Assembly (NCBI GenBank): GCA_958417695.1
Contig: CATZDQ010000007.1
Location: 1 to 18,015, forward strand
DNA length: 18,015 bases
From: an uncultured Clostridiaceae bacterium
Lineage (GTDB): Bacteria; Bacillota; Clostridia; TANB77; CAG-508
Direction of reading: 5' to 3'
The stretch's first letter is position 1. Every line of letters begins with the position of its first letter. Below, piece after piece: positions 1 through 7,698 of the stretch. The position numbers and the translations under genes are program-made. The notes beneath the pieces were generated by a model, which was not told the origin of the DNA, did no database searches, and saw only the letters and a list, made by a program, of their open reading frames with translations.

Positions 1-2591
1 AGTCCTGCACCTGTAATCTTTACAGTTTCTTCTCTTTGAATGGTTCCTTCTCTTTTTCTAGCATTCATTAAGAATTTTACAACATCTGTTTTTATAGCAT
101 ATATCATAGCCTCAAACATTTCAGAACCTTCTACACGGTATTGTACAACTGGGTCTTTTTGTCCATATGCACGTAAGCCAATACCATTTTTAAGTTCATC
201 CATGTCATCAATATGGTCCATCCATTTTTGATCTACAATTTTTAGAGTAACTACTCTTTCTAATTCTCTTAAAGCTTCTGAACCAAATTCTGCTTCTTTT
301 TGTTCATATAATTCATTTGCTTTTTGTTGTAGTTCTTCTATTATTTCTTTTGTATTTATTTTTTCTTTCTTAATAGACTCTAATTCGGATATTCTAAATG
401 TAGTAATCATTTCTTGCATGAAAGATTCTTTATCTATACCATTTTCTGTACTATACATTTGTACTAATTCTTCTGCTACAGAGTTTATCATACTGGTTAC
501 ATTATCTTTTAAATTTTCTCCATCTAACACTTCACGTCTTTGTTTATAGATAATTTCCCTTTGTACGTTCATAACATCGTCATAACTTAATACATTTTTT
601 CTGATGCTAAAGTTTCTACCTTCTACTTTTCTTTGAGCGGATTCTACAGACTTAGAAATCATTTTAGACTCAATTGGCATGTTTTCATCTGCTCCTAGTG
701 CATTAAATACCGTTGTAATCTTATCTCCACCAAAGATTTTCATTAAATCATCATCTAGTCCAATGTAAAATCTAGAAGCACCTGGGTCTCCTTGACGTCC
801 ACTACGTCCTCTTAACTGGTTATCAATTCTTCTGGATTCATGTCTTTCTGTACCTATAATTTTCAAACCACCAGCTTGAATTACTTTTTGTTTTTCTTCT
901 TTGATTTCTTCATTGTATTTATCTTCTAATTCTTTGAATTTCTTTCTTGCTTCTAATACCTCTTGGTCATCTGTTTCGTTAAATGCGGTAGCTTGGTCTA
1001 TTAGTTCTGAAGAATATTTCAGCTTTCTCATTTCTTGTTTGGCTAAATATTCACTATTTCCACCTAACATAATATCTGTTCCACGACCAGCCATATTAGT
1101 AGCGATAGTAACTGCACCGTATTTTCCTGCTTGTGCAATGATTTCTGCTTCCTTCTCATGAAATTTTGCATTTAATACTTCGTGTTTAATACCTTCTTTA
1201 CTTAATAAGCTACTTAGTTTTTCCGATTTTTCAATTGAAACCGTACCTACTAGAACTGGTTGACCCTTTTCATGAGCTTCTTTAATATCTTGAATAACTG
1301 CTCTAAATTTAGCGGGTTCATTTTTATAAATGATATCTGAACAATCTTCACGAATCATAGGTTTGTTGGTAGGAATTTCTATTACATCTAATTTATAGAT
1401 TTCTTGGAATTCTGCTTCTTCTGTCATAGCAGTACCAGTCATACCTGCTAATTTCTCATACATTCTAAAATAATTTTGGAAGGTTATAGTTGCTAATGTT
1501 TTAGATTCATCTGCTATTTTGACATGTTCTTTTGCTTCAATAGCTTGGTGTAATCCATTGTTGTATCTTCTACCAATCATAATTCTTCCTGTAAATTCAT
1601 CAACAATTAATACTTCTCCATCTTTAACAATGTAATCAATGTCTTTTTTCATAACTCCATGCGCACGAAGTGCTTGGTTTACGTTATGTACTAATTCTGA
1701 GTTTTCAATATCATTAAAATTCTCTAAACGGAAAAATTCTTCAGCTTTTTGGATACCTTTTTGTGTTAAAGATGCTGATTTTGCTTTTAAATCTACGATA
1801 TAATCATATTTTTCATTATCTTCTGCTTGCTCGTAATCTTTTACATCCTCTTCTACAATCACTTTTGGTGTTAATTTACGTACAAAATCATCTGCTCTTT
1901 TATATAAATCTGAAGATTTATTGGCTCTACCAGAAATGATTAACGGTGTACGGGCTTCATCAATTAAAATACTATCTATCTCGTCGACAATAGCATATTT
2001 TAATTTTCTTTGTACTAGTTGATCTTTATAAATAACCATATTATCTCTTAAATAATCAAATCCTAATTCATTATTAGTTGCATAAGTGACATCACAATTA
2101 TATGCTTGTTGTTTTTCTTTAGGATTCATACCAGCAATTACTAACCCAACCGTTAATCCTAAGAAACGATACACTTTTCCCATCCATTCACTATCTCTTT
2201 TGGCTAAGTAATCATTCACTGTAATTAAATGAACACCTTCTCCTGTTAGTGCATTTAAATAAACAGGTAGTGTCGCTACTAATGTTTTTCCTTCACCCGT
2301 TTTCATTTCTGCAATTCTACCTTGATGTAATACAATACCACCAATTAATTGTACATCAAAATGGCGCATACCTAATACTCTTTTAGAAGCTTCTCTAACG
2401 GTTGCAAATGCTTCTGGTAATATATCATCTAAAGTTTTGCCTTCTGCTAATTGTTTTTTAAATTCATCTGTTTTTCCTCTTAATTCTACATCTGTTAGCT
2501 GACTATATGTTTCTTCTAAGCTATTGATTTTTTCTACTAAAGGCATGACTCTTTTTACTTCTTTTTGACTATATGTTTTAAATAAACCCAT
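1..2591 (-). CDS. secA: Preprotein translocase ATPase SecA (3' end outside window)
   Basis: ATP-driven motor that pushes unfolded preproteins through SecYEG at the membrane. The reading frame starts with ATG at 2591 (MGLFKTYSQKEVKRVMPLVE) behind an AAAGGAAG ribosome binding site and stays open to the left edge, giving 863 residues. Visible motifs are Walker A MKTGEGKT (about 96-103), DEAD-like Walker B DEID (203-206), the preprotein cross-linking domain after it, ATNMAGRGTDI, and GTERHESRRIDNQLRGRSGRQGDPG in the second nucleotide-binding fold. The helical scaffold and wing domains follow. The C-terminal linker and any zinc-binding tail lie outside. No in-frame CGG codon is present. The frame is intact and identification is certain. 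Confidence 0.98.
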   Translation of the reverse strand, partial: MGLFKTYSQKEVKRVMPLVEKINSLEETYSQLTDVELRGKTDEFKKQLAEGKTLDDILPEAFATVREASKRVLGMRHFDVQLIGGIVLHQGRIAEMKTGEGKTLVATLPVYLNALTGEGVHLITVNDYLAKRDSEWMGKVYRFLGLTVGLVIAGMNPKEKQQAYNCDVTYATNNELGFDYLRDNMVIYKDQLVQRKLKYAIVDEIDSILIDEARTPLIISGRANKSSDLYKRADDFVRKLTPKVIVEEDVKDYEQAEDNEKYDYIVDLKAKSASLTQKGIQKAEEFFRLENFNDIENSELVHNVNQALRAHGVMKKDIDYIVKDGEVLIVDEFTGRIMIGRRYNNGLHQAIEAKEHVKIADESKTLATITFQNYFRMYEKLAGMTGTAMTEEAEFQEIYKLDVIEIPTNKPMIREDCSDIIYKNEPAKFRAVIQDIKEAHEKGQPVLVGTVSIEKSEKLSSLLSKEGIKHEVLNAKFHEKEAEIIAQAGKYGAVTIATNMAGRGTDIMLGGNSEYLAKQEMRKLKYSSELIDQATAFNETDDQEVLEARKKFKELEDKYNEEIKEEKQKVIQAGGLKIIGTERHESRRIDNQLRGRSGRQGDPGASRFYIGLDDDLMKIFGGDKITTVFNALGADENMPIESKMISKSVESAQRKVEGRNFSIRKNVLSYDDVMNVQREIIYKQRREVLDGENLKDNVTSMINSVAEELVQMYSTENGIDKESFMQEMITTFRISELESIKKEKINTKEIIEELQQKANELYEQKEAEFGSEALRELERVVTLKIVDQKWMDHIDDMDELKNGIGLRAYGQKDPVVQYRVEGSEMFEAMIYAIKTDVVKFLMNARKREGTIQREETVKITGAG

Positions 2592-2740
2592 GTTATTCTT
2601 CCTTTCGATTTAATCTAGTTTTTCACGTAAGTAACTATATCACTAATTTCATAAAAATGCAATTCATTTTCATATATTTTGGCTTTCTTTCATACAATTT
2701 AGTAATCTGGTATTTAGCAAAAAGAAAGAAGGTTATTTCT

Positions 2741-3277
2741 ATGTTTATTTATAATATAAAAATGAATGGCTCTGTGCTATTTAAAATTATTTTATCAATT
2801 ATTGTGTGTATTGTGGTTATCCTATGTGGTGTTATTGGTTATCGTATTTTTAAAGAAAGTAAACAAATAGACCCTACACAAATAAATGAAGTACATGTTT
2901 TAAACAATAAAAATTATGCAACCGTTTTAGATACTGTGCATAATGATATTTCCAGTTATGTTGGTCAAAAAATCCAATTTTCTGGATTTGTCTATCGTGT
3001 ATATGACTTAGATAAAGAACAATTTGTATTAGCTAGAAATATGATTATTAGTTCTGATTTTCAAACGGTTGTTGTTGGTTTTTTATGTCACTATAAAGAT
3101 GCTATTTCCTTTGCAGACAGCACTTGGGTAGAATTAGAAGGTACTATAACCAAAGGAGAATATCATGGAGATATGCCTATTATAGAGGTAACTTCTATTA
3201 AAAAGATTGATAAGCCAAATGATGAATATGTTTATCCTCCAGACGAGAACTTAATTCCTACTTCTGCTATTTTGTAA
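2741..3277 (+). CDS. Membrane-anchored protein with DUF1980/YcgQ-like C-terminal domain
   Basis: I choose ATG 2741 (MFIYNIKMNGSVLFK), eight bases after AAGAAGG at 2726-2732; an upstream ATG at 2657 has no ribosome binding site. The product is 178 aa: one hydrophobic segment (about 12-33), then an extracytoplasmic domain. Its pattern (IQFSGFVYR, then FVLARNMIISSDFQTVVVGFLC, then STWVELEGTI, then PIIEVTSIKKI and YVYPP) matches my memory of the C-terminal domain of the TIGR03943/DUF1980 family (YcgQ), which in Bacillus pairs with the permease-like YcgR. Here the domain stands alone on a single membrane anchor. The Cys-Cys usually found after the conserved Arg is Ser-Ser. No YcgR-type permease is adjacent. 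The function is unknown; a metal or metallochaperone role has been suggested for the family but is not shown by this sequence. Confidence 0.75.
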   Translation: MFIYNIKMNGSVLFKIILSIIVCIVVILCGVIGYRIFKESKQIDPTQINEVHVLNNKNYATVLDTVHNDISSYVGQKIQFSGFVYRVYDLDKEQFVLARNMIISSDFQTVVVGFLCHYKDAISFADSTWVELEGTITKGEYHGDMPIIEVTSIKKIDKPNDEYVYPPDENLIPTSAIL

Positions 3278-3304
3278 AAAACTATAATCTCTGTCCCTAT
3301 GGAC

Positions 3305-3343
3305 AAAAATGTCCAACCGTACCTGGTACAGTTGGACATTTTT
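3305..3343. terminator. Bidirectional terminator between convergent genes
   Basis: A perfect 13-bp stem (AAAAATGTCCAAC at 3305-3317 with GTTGGACATTTTT at 3331-3343) encloses a loop that can itself pair GTAC with GTAC. The A tract on the left and T tract on the right make it a Rho-independent terminator on both strands. It serves the plus-strand DUF1980-like gene and the minus-strand permease gene, which ends at 3348. Confidence 0.9.
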
Positions 3344-3347
3344 AACA

Positions 3348-4445
3348 TTATTCTCTATCAAATATGGCTTTCATAACCCCTTTATCAATAATAGTTGCAT
3401 ATATGTCTTTTAAAATAATTAAAATAATAGGACCAATGAGCATACCGATTACCCCCATAAAGCGGAAACCTGTATACATAGCAATTAATGTAAAAATAGG
3501 ATGAATACCAATTTGGCCAGCTACTACCCTAGGTTCCATAAATTGTCTTACCATCCCCATAATAATTAGTAATACTATTAAAGAAATGCCTAATGTAAGG
3601 TCTCCGTTAAAGGCAACGATTATGGCCCAAGGAATCATGACAGTTGCAGAGCCGAAAATAGGAAGTGCATCTACAAAGCCGATTAATAAAGCAGCTATTA
3701 GTGGAAATTCTACATTTAGTCCTACAAATTTAAAAATATACAAGCCAATTAAGCAAATAATAAAAGACCCTAAAACTAAAATACCTTCCGCTTTTACAAA
3801 ACACCCTAAAGATTTTACAATTTCTCTTACATGTTTTCCTATTCTTTTTACCCATAATTCTGGCAGATGATGTTCTAATTGGTCTAACATATAAATTTTA
3901 TCTGTGCAAATAAAATACAAAGCTAAAATGCAAACGACCGTATAAACACCAATAGTTGGTAAAGAAGTAATGACATTTAAAAGACCTGTTAAAGCATTTT
4001 TTACCCATTCAGAAACAGTTCCTAAAACCTCTGTACCAGAAGCTTGTAACATATTTACAATGTCATTAGATAAATGTAATTTACTCAAATCAATTTGGGA
4101 CATAATGGATTGAAATTGACTAGATATTTTTTCAAAATAACCATTTAAACCATTTAATAAATTAGAGGATTCTGAAATTAGTGTAATTACTCCCCAAGCT
4201 AATAAGCCAATAATAACAGAAAGTGCTACCACAAAAACAAAAATGGCACTTGTTTTTCTTTTCAATTTTACATGTTTCATTAAAAAACGAATAATTGGTT
4301 CTATAAATAAAGCAATAATAAAAGCAATTAAAAAAGGCATGTAAAAAACTGCTAATCTAAATGCTAGATAGATACCAATAATAGATAAAGCCAGCCATAA
4401 CAGCTTTTTTAATACTTTTGTCCAATAATGCATATCGACTACCAT
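3348..4445 (-). CDS. AI-2E family transporter-like membrane protein (PF01594)
   Basis: A 365-aa polytopic membrane protein starting at ATG 4445, five bases after AAGGAGG; a second ATG at 4433 is too far from that site. The N-terminal membrane segments (about 12-90), a long amphipathic stretch rich in S, Q and L (about 90-150), and a C-terminal block of hydrophobic segments with GFVDALPIFGSATVMIPW and RQFMEPRVVAGQIGIHPIFTLIAMYTGFRFMG are the standard features of the AI-2E exporter/TqsA/YtvI family. Members include proven permeases and the sporulation protein YtvI; the substrate cannot be told from the sequence. It is followed by the bidirectional terminator and probably has its own promoter near 4514. 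Confidence 0.92.
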   Translation of the reverse strand: MVVDMHYWTKVLKKLLWLALSIIGIYLAFRLAVFYMPFLIAFIIALFIEPIIRFLMKHVKLKRKTSAIFVFVVALSVIIGLLAWGVITLISESSNLLNGLNGYFEKISSQFQSIMSQIDLSKLHLSNDIVNMLQASGTEVLGTVSEWVKNALTGLLNVITSLPTIGVYTVVCILALYFICTDKIYMLDQLEHHLPELWVKRIGKHVREIVKSLGCFVKAEGILVLGSFIICLIGLYIFKFVGLNVEFPLIAALLIGFVDALPIFGSATVMIPWAIIVAFNGDLTLGISLIVLLIIMGMVRQFMEPRVVAGQIGIHPIFTLIAMYTGFRFMGVIGMLIGPIILIILKDIYATIIDKGVMKAIFDRE

Positions 4446-4468
4446 ATGTACCTCCTTGTCCTATGTAA

Positions 4469-4503
4469 ATACTATGAAAGTAAGAATTCTACTTCCATAG
4501 TAT
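4469..4503 (-). other. Stem-loop at the 5' end of the permease mRNA
   Basis: On the minus strand a 14-bp stem (4503-4490 with 4482-4469, one G-U pair) closes a 7-base loop. On the plus strand the G-U becomes an A-C mismatch, so the structure belongs to the minus transcript. No T run follows, so it is not a standard terminator. It sits between a TATAAT-like box (complement of 4514-4519) and the ribosome binding site, so it would form the very start of the leader. A stabilising 5' hairpin or an operator palindrome (centre GAATTC) are both possible. Confidence 0.5.
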
Positions 4504-4513
4504 ACCTATTGTT

Positions 4514-4519
4514 ATTATA
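4514..4519 (-). promoter_or_regulatory. Possible -10 box for the permease gene
   Basis: TATAAT is read on the minus strand in the gap between the CBS gene and the permease gene. I see no good TTGACA-like partner 17 bases upstream, so this is a weak call. It is supported mainly by the perfect hexamer and by the hairpin that starts about 11 bases downstream. Confidence 0.35.
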
Positions 4520-4536
4520 TGAGGCTTGTCTGTTAA

Positions 4537-4974
4537 TTATTCAGCATTTTTATCCTGACATCCACATATATTTTCTAGTGTTTCGCACACACCTTGCGTA
4601 CTTACATTTTGATTTGCCGATAAGTCGCCTAGTGTAATAATTCCAACAATTTTATTATTTTCAACAACTGGTAGTCTTCTAATTTGATTTTGAGACATTA
4701 ATTTCTCTGCTTGTTCAATATCCGTATCTGGGTTACAGCAACAAACGCTACAACTCATAATATCACTAACCGGTGTTTGAGCAACATCTTTATCACAAGC
4801 AATTGATCTTAAAATGACGTCTCTATCCGTCACTAATCCGACTACATTTTGTGATGCATCACATACAGGGATACATCCCACATGTTTATTACACATGATT
4901 TTTGCACAGTCTTTTACTGTACTTTCTGGCGTTACACATGATACTTCATGGCACATACAATCTTTTACTTTCAT
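4537..4974 (-). CDS. Cysteine-rich CBS-domain pair protein
   Basis: A 145-aa stand-alone CBS pair. The start is ATG 4974 (MKVKDCMCHEVSCV) behind AAGGTGG eight bases upstream; the GTG at 4986 is part of that ribosome binding site and is not a start. CBS 1 covers about residues 1-65 (VGCIPVCDASQNVVGLVTDRDVI) and CBS 2 about 66-125 (IRRLPVVENNKIVGIITLGDLS); both end in the usual G(L/I)(V/I)T-x-x-D. CBS pairs usually bind adenosine nucleotides and act as sensors. The odd feature is 15 cysteines in 145 residues, including a CMC, a CSVCCC cluster in the inter-domain linker and CGC near the C terminus. That suggests metal or iron-sulfur binding or a redox sensor, which is inference only. Confidence 0.9.
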   Translation of the reverse strand: MKVKDCMCHEVSCVTPESTVKDCAKIMCNKHVGCIPVCDASQNVVGLVTDRDVILRSIACDKDVAQTPVSDIMSCSVCCCNPDTDIEQAEKLMSQNQIRRLPVVENNKIVGIITLGDLSANQNVSTQGVCETLENICGCQDKNAE

Positions 4975-5030
4975 TTTTATACCCACCTTTCAAAATTTCG
5001 TACATTCTTATTTTAACCTTTTTTTGATAA

Positions 5031-5060
5031 GATATACGTTCGTTTTTTTCTGTATGCCAA
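5031..5060 (-). promoter_or_regulatory. Possible housekeeping promoter of the CBS gene
   Basis: Read on the minus strand, TTGGCA (complement of 5055-5060) and TATATC (complement of 5031-5036) are 18 bases apart in the gap between the upstream terminator and the CBS gene. Both hexamers are imperfect, so this is tentative. Confidence 0.35.
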
Positions 5061-5096
5061 TATTTCCCCTTTTATCCATTTTTTTCAAAACAGAAA

Positions 5097-5129
5097 GAAA
5101 AACCATCTTCTAAAAGAAGACCGTTTTTC
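5097..5129 (-). terminator. Terminator after the Pro/Gly-rich protein gene
   Basis: The minus strand forms a 14-bp stem (GAAAAACGGTCTTC with GAAGATGGTTTTTC) with one G-G mismatch and one G-U pair and a 5-base loop, ending in a T-rich tract. It lies 26 bases beyond the stop at 5155 that is reached only after the +1 shift, and 68 bases beyond the zero-frame stop at 5204. Confidence 0.7.
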
Positions 5130-5154
5130 TCTCTTGACATTATTATTTATTTCA

Positions 5155-5869
5155 TTAGAATTTTAAATATTCATCATATCCACTTCTTGGCTCTATTCTT
5201 GGTCTATTTGGTCCTCCTGGAAAAGGTGGTCTTCCGAGGTCCTCCTGGTGGTGGCATACCTGGACCTGGAAATGGTGGTCTTGGTGGCCTTTGAGGAGGT
5301 CTATTTCCTCCTAATATTTGATTTAATATTAAAATACGAATTAAGTCTCTTAATAGTGGATTATTTACTCTAATTTGTCTTGTTTCTTCTTCTCCTCTAT
5401 TTTCTGTTGGCTTACTAGCTGCATTCCTAGCTGTATTGGTATTTGTGCTTACAATATTGGTTGCTCTTGTTGTAGCAATACCTGCTTTATCAGCACTACT
5501 CCTGTTTTCTACTTCTTTTTTAGTTGTTATCTCATTACTGCTTCTATTATCTACATTGATGTGTACCATTATTTCCTGATTAACACTAATCTTTTGGTAA
5601 ATTTCTTCAGTCATCTCTTCTAAAACCTGTTTACACATTGGTTTTCTGCAATTACTACAAGCTTGGCATACCATAGGATTTACTATTCTATAAATGTCTG
5701 GGTATAAACTTTCTATTTGGCTAACATCATTTGCACATTCATTCTCGTAATTTCTTTGTGGCATATAATATTCATTTGGATATGCTTCATATGTATTTGC
5801 AGAATAATTATCCATTACAGGATATCCTAAAATATTACGCATATAATCTTCATAACTTTGATAATACAT
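5155..5869 (-). CDS. Pro/Gly-rich spore-associated-type protein, read through a +1 shift
   Basis: ATG 5869 follows AAGGAGGG. The N-terminal part is Tyr/Asn-rich. Next come a conserved clostridial block LYPDIYRIVNPMVCQACSNCRKP (about 55-78) with four Cys and EEMTEEIYQKI, a Ser/Thr/Asn-rich linker, RDLIRILILNQILGG (about 173-187) and a Pro/Gly tail. The block and tail resemble hypothetical proteins of spore-forming Clostridia, and a sigma-K-like promoter lies upstream; a spore coat role is inference. Codon 212 is CGG. Staying in frame gives 221 aa with an unrelated end (RKTTFSRRTK). Skipping the C at 5236 resumes GRPPFPGGPNRPRIEPRSGY...YLKF and stops at 5155, giving 237 aa with the same Pro/Gly composition as the preceding tail. 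It is therefore annotated across the shift. Confidence 0.75.
5233..5239 (-). other. +1 frameshift site CCT-CGG-A (Pro/Gly-rich protein)
   Basis: In the minus-strand message, Pro codon CCT (5239-5237) is followed by CGG (5236-5234) and A. Zero-frame reading leaves the Pro/Gly pattern at once, and reading GGA from 5235 restores it. AGGAGG lies one base upstream of the CCT codon. It recalls the Shine-Dalgarno-like stimulator of the prfB frameshift, but it also follows simply from Gly-Gly codons. It is one of only three in-frame CGG codons in the window. Confidence 0.7.
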
Positions 5870-5892
5870 AGTTTTCCCTCCTTCTTATGTAT

Positions 5893-5920
5893 TATCGTAT
5901 GCTATAGCTTCTAATTTGGT
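5893..5920 (-). promoter_or_regulatory. Sigma-K-like promoter of the Pro/Gly-rich protein gene
   Basis: On the minus strand CATACGATA (complement of 5893-5901) fits the mother-cell sigma-K -10 pattern CATANNNTA exactly. An AC (complement of 5919-5920) lies 17 bases upstream, the usual sigma-K spacing. The position, about 23 bases before the start codon and just ahead of AAGGAGGG, is sensible. The pattern is short and could arise by chance. Confidence 0.45.
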
Positions 5921-5935
5921 GATAAGAAAATATAA

Positions 5936-5963
5936 AATACCAAGATAAATTTCTCTTGGTATT
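5936..5963 (-). terminator. Terminator after murD
   Basis: A perfect 10-bp stem (AATACCAAGA with TCTTGGTATT) and 8-base loop lie 23 bases beyond the murD stop on the minus strand, followed by a T-rich but interrupted tail. The stem also reads on the other strand. Confidence 0.65.
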
Positions 5964-5985
5964 GATAATTGTTCTTTATAATTCA

Positions 5986-7392
5986 TTATAATTCATTTAC
6001 TAATTGTTTAAAGTAATCTCCTCTTTGTGCAAAATTTTTAAACATATCAAAGCTTGCACTAGCAGGTGACAATAAAACAATATCTCCTTTTTGTGCCTTT
6101 TCCTTTGCTAAATTAACAGCTTCCTCAAAGGTATTACAATGATAGATAGGCATTGTCTTTCCAGTCTTTAATAGTGCTTTTTGAGTGGCTTCTTCAATTT
6201 TAGGAGCTGTAACTCCCATTAAAATCAAAATACCTACCCTTTCCGCAATAGCTTCCCCTACTTGCGTATAATCCAGTCCTTTATCAGAACCACCTGCTAA
6301 TAATATAATATTTTCCTCAAAAGCTTTTAGTCCAGAAATAGTACTAGCCGGACTGGTACCGATTGAGTCATTATACCATTTAACACCTTCTATTTCTCTT
6401 ACAAATTCTAGCCTATGTTCTACCCCTTTAAATGCTTTAATTGCCTCTATTTGCGTTTGTGTATCTACTATAGAACTCGTAGCGGCTATAGCTGCACAAA
6501 TATTTTCATAATTATGAATACCACGTAACTTAATATCTTTTCTATCTAAAATATGTCTACGAACACCATCTTTACAGTATTTTATTTTTTCATCTTGGGC
6601 ATCATAAATATATCCATCTTCTAATTTTTCTTTACTACTAAAGAAAATCACCTTTCCAGGAGCCTGTTTTGCAAATGCTCTGGTATATTCATTATCATAA
6701 TTTAATACTATGATTCCCGTTGATGATTGTTGTTTAAATATGTTGGTTTTGGCTTCTCTATATTCTTCATAAGAACGATGAATATTTAAGTGGTCTGGGA
6801 AAATATTGGTAATTATGGCTATATCTGGACTTTCTTCCATATTCATTAACTGGAAGCTACTCATCTCTAATATCACAAAGTCCTCTGGTCTCATATCTTT
6901 TATTTGTGTAAATAAAGGCGTCCCTATATTACCACCTAAGAAATACCTATACCCTGCTTTTTTCATAATTTCACTGATTATCGTTGTGGTCGTTGTTTTT
7001 CCTTCTGTTCCTGTTATACCAATGACTTTACTTGGTGTTAATTTCATAACCATTTCAATTTCAGAGGTTAGAATAGCACCTCTTTCTACTTCTGCCTCTA
7101 TTTCTGGAATAAACGGCATAGCACTTGGTGAACGAAATAGCATATCAAAATTTTGTAAATGTTTTAAATTATCTTTTCCAAAATAGTATAACATTTGATA
7201 TTGATTAATTTTTTGAATGGCATTTTCATCGATTTGTTCTAATTCTCGATTATCAAAAACGGTTACTTTTACATGATGTTCATAAAAATAATCCAATAAA
7301 GGAATATTACTAACACCCATTCCTATAATCGCAATTTTTTTACCTTCTATAAATCGATTGAATTCTTCTAACTTTTCATTTTTATATAACAT
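5986..7392 (-). CDS. murD: UDP-N-acetylmuramoyl-L-alanine:D-glutamate ligase MurD
   Basis: Cytoplasmic Mur ligase that adds D-Glu to UDP-MurNAc-L-Ala using ATP. It has 468 aa, slightly longer than the usual ~450. The start is ATG 7392 after AGAGGA. The N-terminal Rossmann-like UDP-binding domain has IAIIGMGVSNIPLLDYF (20-36). The ATP loop is GITGTEGKTTTTT (125-137), with Glu where most MurD have Asn or Lys. NIFPDHLNIH carries the central-domain Asp-His, and GVEHRLEFV, WYNDSIGTSPASTISGL and LLAGGSDKGLDY mark the C-terminal domain. NDSIGTSP in place of the common NDSKATNP marks a divergent clade, but all domains are present. It is a single gene with its own terminator, with no dcw neighbours in the window. 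Confidence 0.95.
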   Translation of the reverse strand: MLYKNEKLEEFNRFIEGKKIAIIGMGVSNIPLLDYFYEHHVKVTVFDNRELEQIDENAIQKINQYQMLYYFGKDNLKHLQNFDMLFRSPSAMPFIPEIEAEVERGAILTSEIEMVMKLTPSKVIGITGTEGKTTTTTIISEIMKKAGYRYFLGGNIGTPLFTQIKDMRPEDFVILEMSSFQLMNMEESPDIAIITNIFPDHLNIHRSYEEYREAKTNIFKQQSSTGIIVLNYDNEYTRAFAKQAPGKVIFFSSKEKLEDGYIYDAQDEKIKYCKDGVRRHILDRKDIKLRGIHNYENICAAIAATSSIVDTQTQIEAIKAFKGVEHRLEFVREIEGVKWYNDSIGTSPASTISGLKAFEENIILLAGGSDKGLDYTQVGEAIAERVGILILMGVTAPKIEEATQKALLKTGKTMPIYHCNTFEEAVNLAKEKAQKGDIVLLSPASASFDMFKNFAQRGDYFKQLVNEL

Positions 7393-7508
7393 AGCATTTC
7401 CTCTTTCTTATCTATCTATTCTTCTATTTTATTGTATTATTTTTACTAGTAGATATGTGTCTGTCTATTTTTTCATTTTTTATATTATATTACAAAAGTA
7501 TATTTTTT

Positions 7509-7539
7509 TGAATATTTTTTATCTATTTTGTTCAAAATA
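7509..7539 (+). promoter_or_regulatory. Sigma-G-like (or sigma-A) promoter of the Asn-rich peptide gene
   Basis: GAATA (7510-7514) and CAAAATA (7533-7539) are 18 bases apart, close to the forespore sigma-G pattern GHATR-N18-CATNHTA as I recall it, with one mismatch. A TATAAT also lies at 7538-7543, but its -35 region is only a T run, so a vegetative promoter is a weaker alternative. The start codon is about 30 bases downstream. Confidence 0.35.
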
Positions 7540-7570
7540 TAATTGAGAATAAGATTGGAGGTGCTTTTGT

Positions 7571-7693
7571 ATGTCAGAAAAGAATAACAAAAATAACAAT
7601 TCTAAAAATAACAATAACAGCAAGAACAATAATAACAACAACAATCATAGCAATGAAAGAATAGAAAACAACAACAATAACAACTGTAGATAA
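7571..7693 (+). CDS. Asn-rich 40-residue peptide
   Basis: ATG 7571 follows a strong GGAGGTG at 7557-7563. The peptide starts MSEKNNKNNNSK, about 60 per cent of its residues are Asn, and it ends NNCR with a single Cys. There is no hydrophobic segment and no known domain. A good ribosome binding site, a candidate promoter and a dedicated terminator a few bases after the stop show that it is a real transcription unit. Similar short Asn/Lys-rich peptides occur in sporulating Clostridia, and the promoter resembles sigma-G, so a spore role is possible but unproven. The AAY/AAC repetition makes the DNA low-complexity, so gene callers often miss it. Confidence 0.7.
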   Translation: MSEKNNKNNNSKNNNNSKNNNNNNNHSNERIENNNNNNCR

Positions 7694-7698
7694 TTTTA

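Noticed and set aside
1218..1222. TTCCG in secA as a fourth shift site
   Set aside because: In the gene it reads TCG GAA (Ser-Glu), the frame is preserved and no CGG codon is formed. It shows that the sequence TCGGAA by itself does not cause an insertion.
4428..5113. Plus-strand open frames opposite the CBS gene
   Set aside because: They are antisense shadows of the CBS gene without ribosome binding sites.
7358..7546. 62-aa open frame on the plus strand over the murD start
   Set aside because: It overlaps the murD 5' end, has no ribosome binding site and no recognisable content.
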